Shown: piece after piece, positions 32,951 through 47,300 of the stretch
How positions within the stretch are numbered: position 1 is the first letter of the stretch
Layout of the letters: each line of letters opens with the position of its first letter
Assembly (NCBI GenBank): GCA_963942565.1
Contig: OZ012685.1
Coordinates: 58,176,667-58,240,666 of the forward strand
DNA length: 64,000 nucleotides
Direction of reading: 5' to 3'
Source of the DNA: Maea johnstoni
Taxonomy: Eukaryota > Annelida > Polychaeta > Spionida > Magelonidae
Position numbers and translations under genes: made by a program
Notes under the pieces: model-generated
Database searches by the model: none
What the model saw: the letters and a program-made list of their open reading frames with translations, nothing else
What the model was told of the DNA's origin: nothing

Positions 32951-35900
32951 CCTACCTAAGGTGAATAACTCTTGGGAAGCTTCTTAAGAAGAGATATCCA
33001 GGACTTGGGCTTCATAGGAGGCATAGGGGTCTATAAATGAAGGGTAAAAGTTGACCTGTCAAGGCCATGGATTTGTTGATGTCGGGGCTAAAAATACCTG
33101 AAATAGGGGTAACTTTGACCCCTTATAACAAAAGAATGAGGGTAGTTATGCCTTAATCAGACCCATATTACTTTAGAACATGTCTTAAGGAAGAGTTATT
33201 CATGTTTTAATATGGCATATATCATTAGGGGGCAGCAGGAAAAATTCAAGAAGTTTGTATATTTAAGGGGTAACTAATACAGCCATTGCGTGCCAATGGC
33301 TGAGGTAGGGGTACTTTCGTGGCCCCTTACAGGCACAAATGCCCGCGTAACCCCCCACCTAAGGTAAATAACTCCTCGGGAGGTTCTTAGGAAGAGATGT
33401 CCAGGACTTGGGCGTCCTAGGAGGCATAGGGGTCTATATATGAAGGGTAAAAGTTGACCTGTCAAGGCCATGGATTTGTTGATGTCGGGGCTTAAAATAC
33501 CTGGAATTGGGGTAACTTTGACCCCTTATAACAAAGGAATGAGGGTAGTTATGCCTTAATCAGACCCATATTACTTTAGAACATGTCTTAAGGAAGAGTT
33601 ATTCATGTTTTAATATGGCATATATCATTAGGGGGCAGCAGGAAAAATTCAAGAAGTTTGTATATTTAAGGGGTAACTAATACAGCCATTGCGTGCCAAT
33701 GGCTGAGGTAGGGGTACTTTCGTGGCCCCTTACAGGCACAAATGCCCGCGTAACCCCTCACCTAAGGTAAATAACTCCTCGGGAGGTTCTTAGGAAGAGA
33801 TATCCAGGACTTGGGCTTCATAGGAGGCATAGGGGTCTACAAATGAAGGGTAAAAGTTGACCTGTCAAGGCCATGGATTTGTTGATGTCCGGGCTTAAAA
33901 TACCTGAAATAGGGGTAACTTTGACCCCTTATAACAAAAGATTGAGGGTAGTTATGCCTTAATCAGAACCATATTACTTTAGAACATGTCTTAAGGAAGA
34001 GTTTGTCATGTTTTAATATGGCATATATCATTAGGGGGCAGCAGGAAAAATTCAAGAAGTTTGTATATTTAAGGGGTAACTAATACAGCCATTGCGTGCC
34101 AATGGCTAAGGTAGGGGTACTTTCGTGGCCCTTACAGGCTCAAATGCCCACGTAACCCCCCACCTAAGGTAAATAACTCTCGGGAAGGTTCTTAGGAAGA
34201 GATATCCAGGACTTGGACTTCATAGGAGGCATAGGGGTCTACAAATGAAGGGTAAAAGTTGACCTGTCAAGGCCATGGATTTGTAGATGTCGGGGCTAAA
34301 AATACCTGAAATAGGGGTAACTTTGACCCCTTATAACAAAAGAAGGAGGGTAGTTATGCCTTAATCAGACCCATATTACTTTAGAACATGTCTTAAGGAA
34401 GAGTTATTCATGTTTTAATATGGCATATATCATTAGGGGGCAGCAGGAAAAATTCAAGAAGTTTGTATATTTAAGGGGTAACTAATACAGCCATTGCGTG
34501 CCAATGGCTGAGGTAGGGGTACGTCCGTGGCTCCTAACTGGCCTAGATGCCCAAGTAACGCCCAACCTAAGGTGAATAACTCTTGGGAAGGTTCTTAGGA
34601 AGAGATATCCAGGACTCGGGCATCTTAGGAGGCAAAGGGGTCTAGATATGAAGGGTAAAAGTTGACCTGTCAAGGCCAAGGATTTGTTGATGTCGCGGCT
34701 TAAAATACCTGAAATAGGGGTAACTTTGACCCCTTATAACAAAAGAATGAGGGTAGTTATGCCTTAATCAGACCCGTATTACTTTAGAACATGTCATGAG
34801 GAAGAGTTATTCATGTTTTAACATGGCATATATCATTAGGAGGCAGCAGGAAAAATTCAAGAAGTTTGTATATTTAAGGGGTAACGAATACAGCCATCGC
34901 ATACCAATGGCTGAGGTAGGGGTATTTTCAAGGCACCTTACAGGCTCAAATGTCTAATTAACCCCCCACCTAAGGTAAATAACTCTCGGGAAGGTTCCTA
35001 GGAAGAGATATCCAGGACTTGGGCTTCATAGGAGGCATAGGGGTCTACAAATGAAGGGTAAAAGTTGACCTGTCAAGGCCATGGATTTGTAGATGTCGGG
35101 GCTAAAAATACCTGAAATAGGGGTAACTTTGACCCCTTATAACAAAAGAAGGAGGGTAGTTATGCCTTAATCAGACCCATATTACTTTAGAACATGTCTT
35201 AAGGAAGAGTTATTCATGTTTTAATATGGCATATATCATTAGGGGGCAGCAGGAAAAATTCAAGAAGTTTGTATATTTAAGGGGTAACTAATACAGCCAT
35301 TGCGTGCCAATGGCTGAGGTAGGGGTACTATCGTGGCCCCTTACAGGCTCAAATGCCCACGTAACCCCCCACCTATGGTAAATAACTCTTGGGAAGGTTC
35401 TTAGGAAGAGATATCCAGGACTTGGGCTTTATAGGAGGCATAGGGGTCTATATATGAAGGGTAAAAGTTGACCTGTCAAGGCAATGGATTTGTTGATGTC
35501 GGGGCTTAAAATACCTGAAATAGGGGTAATTCTGACCCCTTATAACAAAAGAATGAGGGTAGTTATGCCTTAATCAGACCCGTATTACTTTCGAACATTT
35601 CATAAGGAAGAGTTATCCATGTTTTGATATGGCATATATCATTAGGAGGCAGCAGGGAAAATTCAAGAAGTTTGTATATTTAAGGGGTAACTAATACAGC
35701 CATCGCATACCAATGGCTGAGGTAGGGGTATTTTCAAGGCACCTTACAGGCTCAAATGTCTAATTAACCCCCCACCTAAGGTAAATAACTCTCGGGAAGG
35801 TTCTTAGGAAGAGATATCCAGGACTTGGGCTTCATAGGAGGCATAGGGGTCTATAAATGAAGGGTAAAAGTTGACCTGTCAAGGCCATGGATTTGTAGAT

Positions 35901-37894
35901 GTCGGGGCTAAACATACCTGAAATAGGGGTAACTTTGACCCCTTATAACAAAAGAAGAAGGGTAGTTATGCCTTAATCAGACCCATATTACTTTAGAACA
36001 TGTCTTAAGGAAGAGTTATTCATGTTTTAATATGGCATATATCATTAGGGGGCAGCAGGAAAAATTCAAGAAGTTTGTATATTTAAGGGGTAACTAATAA
36101 AGCCATTGCGTGCCAATGGCTGAGGTAGGGGTACTTCCGTGGCCCCTAACTGGCTCAAATGCCCAAGTAACCCCCCACCTAAGGTGAATAACTCTCGGGA
36201 GGGCTCCTAGGAAGAGATATTCAGGACTTGGGCTTCATAGGAGGCATAGGGGTCTATAAATGAAGGGTAAAAGTTGACCTGTCAAGGCCATGGATTTGTT
36301 GATGTCGGGTCTAAAAATACCTGAAATAGGGGTAACTTTGACCCCTTATAACAAAAGAATGAGGGTAGTTATGCCTTAATCAGACCCATATTACTTTAGA
36401 ACATGTCTTAAGGAAGAGTTATTCATGTTTTAATATGGCATATATCATTAGGGGGCAGCAGGAAAAATTCAAGAAGTTTGTATATTTAAGGGGTAACTAA
36501 TACAGCCATTGCGTGCCAATGGCTGAGGTAGGGGTACTATCGTGGCCCCTTACAGGCTCAAATGCCCACGTAACCCCCCACCTATGGTAAATAACTCTTG
36601 GGAAGGTTCTTAGGAAGAGATATCCAGGACTTGGGTTTTATAGGAGGCATAGGGGTCTATATATGAAGGGTAAAAGTTGACCTGTCAAGGCAATGGATTT
36701 GTTGATGTCGGGGCTTAAAATACCTGAAATAGGGGTAATTCTGACCCCTTATAACAAAAGAATGAGGGTAGTTATGCCTTAATCAGACCCGTATTACTTT
36801 CGAACATTTCATAAGGAAGAGTTATCCATGTTTTGATATGGCATATATCATTAGGAGGCAGCAGGGAAAATTCAAGAAGTTTGTATATTTAAGGGGTAAC
36901 TAATACAGCCATCGCATACCAATGGCTGAGGTAGGGGTATTTTCAAGGCACCTTACAGGCTCAAATGTCTAATTAACCCCCCACCTAAGGTAAATAACTC
37001 TCGGGAAGGTTCTTAGGAAGAGATATCCAGGACTTGGGCTTCATAGGAGGCATAGGGGTCTATAAATGAAGGGTAAAAGTTGACCTGTCAAGGCCATGGA
37101 TTTGTAGATGTCGGGGCTAAAAATACCTGAAATAGGGGTAACTTTGACCCCTTATAACAAAAGAAGAAGGGTAGTTATGCCTTAATCAGACCCATATTAC
37201 TTTAGAACATGTCTTAAGGAAGAGTTATTCATGTTTTAATATGGCATATATCATTAGGGGGCAGCAGGAAAAATTCAAGAAGTTTGTATATTTAAGGGGT
37301 AACTAATACAGCCATTGCGTGCCAATGGCTGAGGTAGGGGTACTTCCGTGGCCCCTAACTGGCTCAAATGCCCAAGTAACCCCCCACCTAAGGTGAATAA
37401 CTCTCGGGAGAGCTCCTAGGAAGAGATATTCAGGACTTGGGCTTCATAGGAGGCATAGGGGTCTAGATATGAAGGGTAAAAGTTGACCTGTCAAGGCCAT
37501 GGATTTGTAGATGTCGGGGCTTAAAATACCTGAAATAGGGGTAACTTTGACCCCTTATAACTAAAGAATGAGGGTAGTTATGCCTTAATCAGACCCATAT
37601 TACTTTAGAACATGTCTTAAGGAAGAGTTATTCATGTTTTAATATGGCATATATCATTAGGGGGCAGCAGGAAAAATTCAAGAAGTTTGTATATTTAAGG
37701 GGTAACTAATACAGCCATTGCGTGCCAATGGCTGAGGTAGGGGTACTTTCGTGGCCCCTAACAGGCTCAAATGCCCAAGTAACCCCCCACCTAAGGTAAG
37801 TAACTCTTGGAAAGGTTCTTAGGAAGTGATATCCAAGACTTGGACTTCATAGGAGGCATAGGGGTCTATATATGAAGGGTAAAAGTTGACCTGT
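32951..37894. repeat. 17-monomer higher-order block, copy 2
   Basis: Nearly identical partner of 26,102-31,045. A few single-base differences are visible, for example CATAGGGG against CAAAGGGG near 34,634 and TAATATGG against TAACATGG near 34,820. One extra monomer (around 32,468) separates it from more loosely matched upstream sequence. Confidence 0.85.
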
Positions 37895-39250
37895 CAAGGC
37901 CATGGATTTGTTGATGTCGGGGCTTAAAATACCTGAAATAGGGGTAACTTTGACCCCTTATAACAAAGGAATGAGGATAGTTATGCCTTAATCAGACCCG
38001 TATTACTTTAGAACATGTCACGAGGAAGAGTTATTCATGTTTTAATATGGCATATATCATTAGGAGGCAGCAGGAAAAATTCAAGAAGTTTGTATATTTA
38101 AGGGGTAACGAATACAGCCATCGCATACCAATGGCTGAGGTAGGGGTATTTTCAAGGCACCTTACAGGCTCAAATGTCTAACTAACCCCCCACCTAAGTT
38201 AAATAACTCTCGGGAAGGTTCTTAGGAAGAGATATCCAGGACTTGGGCTTCATAGGAGGCATAGGGGTCTACAAATGAAGGGTAAAAGTTGACCTGTCAA
38301 GGCCATGGATTTGTAGATGTCGGGGCTAAAAATACCTGAAATAGGGGTAACTTTGACCCCTTATAACAAAAGAAGGAGGGTAGTTATGCCTTAATCAGAC
38401 CCATATTACTTTATAACATGTCTTAAGGAAGAGTTATTCATGTTTTAATATGGCATATATCATTAGGGGGCAGCAGGAAAAATTCAAGAAGTTTGTATAT
38501 TTAAGGGGTAACTAATACAGCCATTGCGTGCCAATGGCTGAGGTAGGGGTACTCTCGTGACCCCTTACAGGCTCAAATGCCCACGTAACCCCCCAGCGAA
38601 GGTGAATAACTCTTGGGAAGGTTCTTAGGAAGAGATATCCAGGACTTGGGCTTCATAGGAGGCATAGGGGTCTATAAATGAAGGGTAAAAGTTGACCTGT
38701 CAAGGCCATGGATTTGTTGATGTCGGGTCTAAAAATACCTGAAATAGGGGTAACTTTGACCCCTTATAACAAAAGAATGAGGGTAGTTATGCCTTAATCA
38801 GACCCATATTACTTTAGAACATGTCTTAAGGAAGAGTTATTCATGTTTTAATATGGCATATATCATTAGGGGGCAGCAGGAAAAATTCAAGAAGTTTGTA
38901 TATTTAAGGGGTAACTAATACAGCCATTGCGTGCCAATGGCTGAGGTAGGGGTACTTTCGTGGCCCCTTACAGGCTCAAATGCCCGCGTAACCCCCCACC
39001 TAAGGTAAATAACTCTTGGGGAGGTTCTTAGGAAGAGATGTCCAGGACTTGGGCGTCCTAGGAGGCATAGAGGTCTATATATGAAGGGTAAAAGTTGACC
39101 TGTCAAGGCAATGGATTTGTTGATGTCGGGGCTTAAAATACCTGAAATAGGGGTAATTTTGACCCCTTATAACAAAAGAATGAGAGTAGTTATGCCTTAA
39201 TCAGACCCATATTACTTTATAACATGTCTTAAGGAAGAGTTATTCATGTT

Positions 39251-40203
39251 AATTAGACATTTGAGCCTGTAAGGTGCCTTGAAAATACCCCTACCTCAGC
39301 CATTGGTATGCGATGGCTGTATTAGTTACCCCTTAAATATACAAACTTCTTGAATTTTCCCTGCTGCCTCCTAATGATATATGCCATATCAAAACATGGA
39401 TAACTCTTCCTTATGAAATGTTCGAAAGTAATACGGGTCTACTTAAGGCATAACTACCCTCATTCCTTTGTTATAAGGGGTCAAAGTTAACCCTATTTCA
39501 GGTATTTTAAGCCCCGACATCAACAAATCCATGGCCTTGACATGTCAACTTTTACCCTTCATTTATAGACCCCTATGCCTCCTATGAAGCCCAGTTCCTG
39601 GATATCTCTTCCTAAGAACATCTCCAAGAGCTATTTACCTTAGGTGGGGGGTTACTTGGGCATTTGAGCCTGTAAGGGGCCAATTAGTTACCCCTTGAAT
39701 ATACAAACTTCTTGAATTTCTCCTGGACATCTCTTCCTAAGAACCTCCCCAAGAGTTATTTACCTTAGGTGGGGGGTTACGCGGGCATTTGAGCCTGTAA
39801 GGGGCCACGAAAGTACCCCTACCTCAGCCATTGGCACGCAATGGCTGTATTAGTTACCCCTTAAATATACAAACTTCTTGAATTTTTCCTGCTGCCCCCT
39901 AATGATATATGCCATATTAAAACATGAATAACTCTTCCTTAAGACATGTTATAAAGTAATATGGGTCTGATTAAGGCATAACTACTCTCATTCTTTTGTT
40001 ATAAGGGGTCAAAATTACCCCTATTTCAGGTATTTTAAGCCCCGACATCAACAAATCCATTGCCTTGACAGGTCAACTTTTACCCTTCATATATAGACCT
40101 CTATGCCTCCTAGGACGCCCAAGTCCTGGACATCTCTTCCTAAGAACCTCCCCAAGAGTTATTTACCTTAGGTGGGGGGTTACGCGGGCATTTGAGCCTG
40201 TAA
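39251..40203. repeat. inverted satellite segment (fold-back copy)
   Basis: The satellite runs in reverse orientation here. The part at about 39,771-40,198 carries two uncommon variants of the monomer just upstream (38.97-39.25 kb): CATAGAGGTC and GAGAGTAG, the latter seen nowhere else. Internal jumps occur at about 39,682 and 39,725. The right junction forms arms GGGCATTTGAGCC / GGCTCAAATGCCC around a 5-bp spacer (40199-40203), within a palindrome that continues for most of a monomer. Confidence 0.9.
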
Positions 40204-43200
40204 GGCTCAAATGCCCACGTAACCCCCCACCTAAGGTAAATAACTCTTGGGAAGGTTCTTAGAAAAAGATATCCAGGAACTGGGCTTCATTGGAGGCATA
40301 GGGGTCTATATATGAAGGGTAAAAGTTGACCTGTCAAAGCAATGGATTTGTTGATGTCGGGGCTTAAAATAGCTGAAATAGGGGTAACTTTGACCCCTTA
40401 TAACAAATGAATGAGGGTAGTTATGCCTTAATCAGACCCGTATTACTTTAGAACATGTCCTAAGGAAGAGTTATCCATGTTTTAATATGGCATATATCAT
40501 TAGGAGGCAGCAGGAAAAATTCAAGAAGTTTGTATATTCAAGGGGTAACTAATACAGCCATCGCATGCCAATGGCTGAGGTAGGGGTACTTTCAAGGCAC
40601 CTTACAGGCCCAAAGGTCTAATTAACCCCCCACCTAAGGTAAATAACTCTAAGGAAAGCTCTTAGGAAGAGATATTCAGGACTTGGGCTTCATAGGAGGC
40701 ATAGGGGTCTAGTTATGAAGGGTAAAAGGTGACCTGTCAAGGCCATGGATTTGTAGATGTCGGGGCTAAAAATACCTGAAATAGGGGTAACTTTGTCCCC
40801 TTATAACAAAAGAATGAGGATGGTTATGCCTTAATCAGACCCATATTACTTTAGAACATGTCTTAAGGAAGAGTTATTCATGTTTTAATATGGCATATAT
40901 CATTAGGGGGCAGCAGGAAAAATTCAAGAAGTTTGTATATTTAAGGGGTAACTAATACAGCCATTGCGTGCCAATGGCCGAGGTAGGGGTACTTTCGTGA
41001 CCCCTTACAGGCTCAAATGCCCACGTAACCCCCCACCTAAGGTGAATAACTCCTGGGAAGCTTCTTAGGAAGAGATATCCAGGACTTGGGCTTCATAGGA
41101 GGCATAGGGGTCTATAAATGAAGGGTAAAAGTTGACCTGTCAAGGCCATGGATTTGTTGATGTCGGGGCTAAAAATACCTAAAATAGGGTTAACTTTGAC
41201 CCCTTATAACAAAAGAATGAGGGTAGTTATGCCTTAATCAGACCCATATTACTTTAGAACATGTCTTAAGGAAGAGTTATTCATGTTTTAATATGGCATA
41301 TATCATTAGGGGGCAGCAGGAAAAATTCAAGAAGTTTGTATATTTAAGGGGTAACTAATACAGCCATTGCGTGCCAATGGCTGGGGTAGGGGTACTTTCG
41401 TGACCCCTTACAGGCTCAAATGCCCACGTAACCCCCCACCTAAGGTAAATAACTCTTGGAGAGGTTCCCAGGAAGAGATATCCAGGACTTGGGCGTCATA
41501 GGAGGCATAGGGGTCTATATATGAAGGGTAAAAGTTGACCTGTCAAAGCAATGGATTTGTTGATGTCGGGGCTTAAAATAGCTGAAATAGGGGTAACTTT
41601 GACCCCTTATAACAAAAGAATGAGGGTAGTTATGCCTTAATCAGACCCGTATTACTTTAGAACATGTCCTAAGGAAGAGTTATCCATGTTTTAATATGGC
41701 ATATATCATTAGGAGGCAGCAGGAAAAATTCAAGAAGTTTGTATATTCAAGGGGTAACTAATACAGCCATCGCATGCCAATGGCTGAGGTAGGGGTACTT
41801 TCAAGGCACCTGACAGGCCCAAAGGTCTAATTAACCCCCCACCTAAGGTAAATAACTCTAGGGAAGGCTCTTAGGAAGAGATATTCAGGACTTGGGCTTC
41901 ATAGGAAGCATAGGGGTCTAGTTATGAAGGGTAAAAGGTGACCTGTCAAGGCCATGGATTTGTAGATGTCGGGGCTAAAAATACCTGAAATAGGGGTAAC
42001 TTTGTCCCCTTATAACAAAAGAATGAGGGTAGTTATGCCTTAATCAGACCCATATTACTTTGGAACATGTCTTAAGGAAGAGTTATTCATGTTTTAATAT
42101 GGCATATATCATTAGGAGGCAGCAGGAAAAATTCAAGAAGTTTGTATATTTAAGGGGTAACTAATACAGCCATTGCGTGCCAATGGCTGGGGTAGGGGTA
42201 CTTTCGTGACCCCTTACAGGCTCAAATGCCCACGTAACCCCCCACCTAAGGTGAATAACTCTTGGGAAGCTTCTTAGGAAAAGATATCCAGGACTTGGGC
42301 GTCATAGGAGGCATAGGGGTCTATATATGAAGGGTAAAAGTTGACCTGTCAAAGCAATGGATTTGTTGATGTCGGGGCTTAAAATAGCTGAAATAGGGGT
42401 AACTTTGACCCCTTATAACAAAAGAATGAGGGTAGTTATGCCTTAATCAGACCCGTATTACTTTAGAACATGTCCTAAGGAAGAGTTATCCATGTTTTAA
42501 TATGGCATATATCATTAGGAGGCAGCAGGAAAAATTCAAGAAGTTTGTATATTCAAGGGGTAACTAATACAGCCATCGCATGCCAATGGCTGAGGTAGGG
42601 GTACTTTCAAGGCACATTACAGGCCCAAAGGTCTAATTAACCCCCCACCTAAGGTAAATAACTCTAGGGAAGGCTCTTAGGAAGAGATATTCAGGACTTG
42701 GGCTTCATAGGAGGCATAGGGGTCTAGTTATGAAGGGTAAAAGGTGACCTGTCAAGGCCATGGATTTGTAGATGTCGGGGCTAAAAATACCTGAAATAGG
42801 GGTAACTTTGTCCCCTTATAACAAAAGAATGAGGGTAGTTATGCCTTAATCAGACCCATATTACTTTAGAACATGTCTTCAGGAAGAGTTATTCATGTTT
42901 TAATATGGCATATATCATTAGGGGGCAGCAGGAAAAATTCAAGAAGTTTGTATATTTAAGGGGTAACTAATACAGCCATTGCGTGCCAATGGCTGGGGTA
43001 GGGGTACTTTCGTGACCCCTTACAGGCTCAAATGCCCACGTAACCCCCCACCTAAGGTGAATAACTCTTGGGAAGCTTCTTAGGAAGAGATATCCAGGAC
43101 TTGGGCGACATAGGAGGCATAGGGGTCTATATATGAAGGGTAAAAGTTGACCTGTCAAAGCAATGGATTTGTTGATGTCGGGGCTTCAAAATAGCTGAAA

Positions 43201-44329
43201 TAGGGGTAACTTTGACCCCTTATAACAAAAGAATGAGGGTAGTTATGCCTTAATCAGACCCGTATTACTTTAGAACATGTCCTAAGGAAGAGTTATCCAT
43301 GTTTTAATATGGCATATATCATTAGGAGGCAGCTGGAAAAATTCAAGAAGTTTGTATATTCAAGGGGTAACTAATACAGCCATCGCATGCCAATGGCTGA
43401 GGTAGGGGTACTTTCAAGGCACCTTACAGGCCCAAAGGTCTAATTAACCCCCCACCTAAGGTAAGTAACTCTAGGGAAAGCTCTTAGGAAGAGATATTCA
43501 GGACTTGGGCTTCATAGGAGGCATAGGGGTCTAGTTATGAAGGGTAAAAGGTGACCTGTCAAGGCCATGGATTTGTAGATGTCGGGGCTAAAAATACCTG
43601 AAATAGGGGTAACTTTGTCCCCTTATAACAAGAGAATGAGGGTAGTTATGCCTTAATCAGACCCATATTACTTTAGAACATGTCTTAAGGAAGAGTTATT
43701 CATGTTTTAATATGGCATATATCATTAGGGGGCAGCAGGAAAAATTCAAGAAGTTTGTATATTTAAGGGGTAACTAATACAGCCATTGCGTGCCAATGGC
43801 CGAGGTAGGGGTACTTTCGTGACCCCTTACAGGCTCAAATGCCCACGTAACCCCCCACCTAAGGTGAATAACTCTTGGGAAGCTTCTTAGGAAGAGATAT
43901 CCAGGACTTGGGCTTCATAGGAGGCATAGGGGTCTATAAATGAAGGGTAAAAGTTGACCTGTCAAGGCCATGGATTTGTTGATGTCGGGGCTAAAAATAC
44001 CTGAAATAGGGTTAACTTTGACCCCTTATAACAAAAGAATGAGGGTAGTTATGCCTTAATCAGACCCATATTACTTTAGAACATGTCTTAAGGAAGAGTT
44101 ATTCATGTTTTAATATGGCATATATCATTAGGGGGCAGCAGGAAAAATTCAAGAAGTTTGTATATTTAAGGGGTAACTAATACAGCCATTGCGTGCCAAT
44201 GGCTGAGGTAGGGGTACTTTCGTGGCCCCTTACAGGCTCAAATGCCCGCGTAACCCCCCACCTAAGGTAAATAACTCTTGGGGAGGTTCTTAGGAAGAGA
44301 TGTCCAGGACTTGGGCGTCCTAGGAGGCA

Positions 44330-47300
44330 TAGGGGTCTATATATGAAGGGTAAAAGTTGACCTGTCAAGGCAATGGATTTGTTGATGTCGGGGCTTAAAA
44401 TACCTGAAATAGGGGTAACTTTGACCCCTTATAACAAAAGAATGAGGGTAGTTATGCCTCAATCAGACCCGTATTACTTTAGAACATGTCCTAAGGAAGA
44501 GTTATCCATGTTTTAATATGGCATATATCATTAGGAGGCAGCAGGAAAAATTCAAGAAGTTTGTATATTCAAGGGGTAACTAATACAGCCATCGCATGCC
44601 AATGGCTGAGGTAGGGGTACTTTCAAGGCACCTTATAGGCCCAAAGGTCTAATTAACCCCCCACCTAAGGTGAATAACTCTAGGGAAAGCTCTTAGGAAG
44701 AGATATTCAGGACTTGGGCTTCCTAGGAGGCATAGGGGTCTAGTTATGAAGGGTAAAAGGTGACCTGTCAAGGCCATGGATTTGTAGATGTCGGGGCTAA
44801 AAATACCTGAAATAGGGGTAACTTTGTCCCCTTATAACAAAAGAATGAGGGTGGTTATGCCTTAATCAGACCCATATTACTTTAGAACATGTCTTAAGGA
44901 AGAGTTATTCATGTTTTAATATGGCATATATCATTAGGGGGCAGCAGGAAAAATTCAAGAAGTTTGTATATTTAAGGGGTAACTAATACAGCCATTGCGT
45001 GCCAATGGCCGAGGTAGGGGTACTTTCGTGACCCCTTACAGGCTCAAATGCCCACGTAACCCCCCACCTAAGGTGAATAACTCTTGGGAAGCTTCTTAGG
45101 AAGAGATATCCAGGACTTGGGCTTCATAGGAGGCATAGGGGTCTATAAATGAAGGGTAAAAGTTGACCTGTCAAGGCCATGGATTTGTTGATGTCGGGGC
45201 TAAAAATACCTGAAATAGGGTTAACTTTGACCCCTTATAACAAAAGAATGAGGGTAGTTATGCCTTAATCAGACCCATATTACTTTAAAACATGTCTTAA
45301 GGAAGAGTTATTCATGTTTTAATATGGCATATATCATTAGGGGGCAGCAGGAAAAATTCAAGAAGTTTGTATATTTAAGGGGTAACTAATACAGCCATTG
45401 CGTGCCAATGGCTGGGGTAGGGGTACTTTCGTGGCCCCTTACAGGCTCAAATGCCCACGTAACCCCCCACCTAAGGTAAATAACTCTTGGAGAGGTTGCC
45501 AGGAAGAGATATCCAGGACTTGGGCGTCATAGGAGGCATAGGGGTCTATATATGAAGGGTAAAAGTTGACCTGTCAAGGCCATGGATTTGTAGATGTCGG
45601 GGCTAAAAATACCTGAAATAGGGGTAACTTTGACCCCTTATAACAAAAGAAGGAGGGTAGTTATGCCTTAATCAGACCCGTATTACTTTAGAACATGTCC
45701 TAAGGAAGAGTTATCCATGTTTTAATATGGCATATATCATTAGGAGGCAGCAGGAAAAATTCAAGAAGTTTGTATATTCAAGGGGTAACTAATACAGCCA
45801 TCGCATGCCAATGGCTGAGGTAGGGGTACTTTCAAGGCACCTGACAGGCCCAAAGGTCTAATTAACCCCCCACCTAAGGTAAATAACTCTAGGGAAGGCT
45901 CTTAGGAAGAGATATTCAGGACTTGGGCTTCATAGGAAGCATAGGGGTCTAGTTATGAAGGGTAAAAGGTGACCTGTCAAGGCCATGGATTTGTAGATGT
46001 CGGGGCTAAAAATACCTGAAATAGGGGTAACTTTGTCCCCTTATAACAAAAGAATGAGGGTAGTTATGCCTTAATCAGACCCATATTACTTTAGAACATG
46101 TCTTAAGGAAGAGTTATTCATGTTTTAATATGGCATATATCATTAGGGGGCAGCAGGAAAAATTCAAGAAGTTTGTATATTTAAGGGGTAACTAATACAG
46201 CCATTGCGTGCCAATGGCTGAGGTAGGGGTACTTTCGTGGCCCCTTACAGGCTCAAATGCCCGCGTAACCCCCCACATAAGGTAAATAACTCTTGGGGAG
46301 GTTCTTAGGAAGAGATGTCCAGGACTTGGGCGTCCTAGGAGGCATAGGCGTCTATATATGAAGGGTAAAAGTTGACCTGTCAAGGCCATTGATTTGTTGA
46401 TGTCGGGGCTTAAAATACCTGAAATAGGGGTAACTTTGACCCCTTATAACAAAAGAATGAGGGTAGTTATGCCTCAATCAGACCCGTATTACTTTAGAAC
46501 ATGTCATAAGGAAGAGTTATCCATGTTTTAATATGGCATATATCATTAGGAGGCAGCAGGAAAAATTCAAGAAATTTGTATATTGAAGGGGTAACTAATA
46601 CAGCCATCGCATGCCAATGGCTGAGGTAGGGGTACTTTCAAGGCACCTTACAGGCCCAAATGTCTAATTAACCCCCCACCTAAGGTAAATAACTCTTGGG
46701 AAGGCGCTTAGGAAGAGATATTCAGGACTTGGGCTTCATAGGAGGCATAGGGGTCTACAAATGAAGGGTAAAATTTGACCTGTCAAGGCCATGGATTTGT
46801 AGATGTCGGGGCTAAAAATACCTGAAATAGGGGTAACTTTGACCCCTTATAACAAAAGAAGGAGGGTAGTTATGCCTTAATCAGACCCGTATTACTTTAG
46901 AACATGTCATAAGGAAGAGTTATCCATGTTTTAATATGGCATATATCATTAGGAGGCAGCAGGAAAAATTCAAGAAGTTTGTATATTTAAGGGGTAACTA
47001 ATACAGCCATTGCGTGCCAATGGCTGAGGTAGGGGTACTTTCGTGGCCGCTTAATTACAGGCTCAAATGCTCACGTAACCCCCCACCTAAGGTAAATAAC
47101 TCTTGGAGATGTTTTAGGAAGAGATATCCAGGACTTGGGCTTCATAGGAGGCATAGGGGTCTACAAACGAAGGGTAAAAGTTGACCTGTCAAGGCCATGG
47201 ATTTGTTGATGTCGGGGCTTAAAATACCTGAAATAGGGGTAACTTTGACCCCTTATAACAAGAGAATGAGGGTAGTTATGCCTTAATCAGACCCATATTA

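Noticed and set aside
40065-40262. Plus-strand version of the same frame
   Set aside because: It is the same satellite frame seen in the inverted segment, running over the inversion junction.
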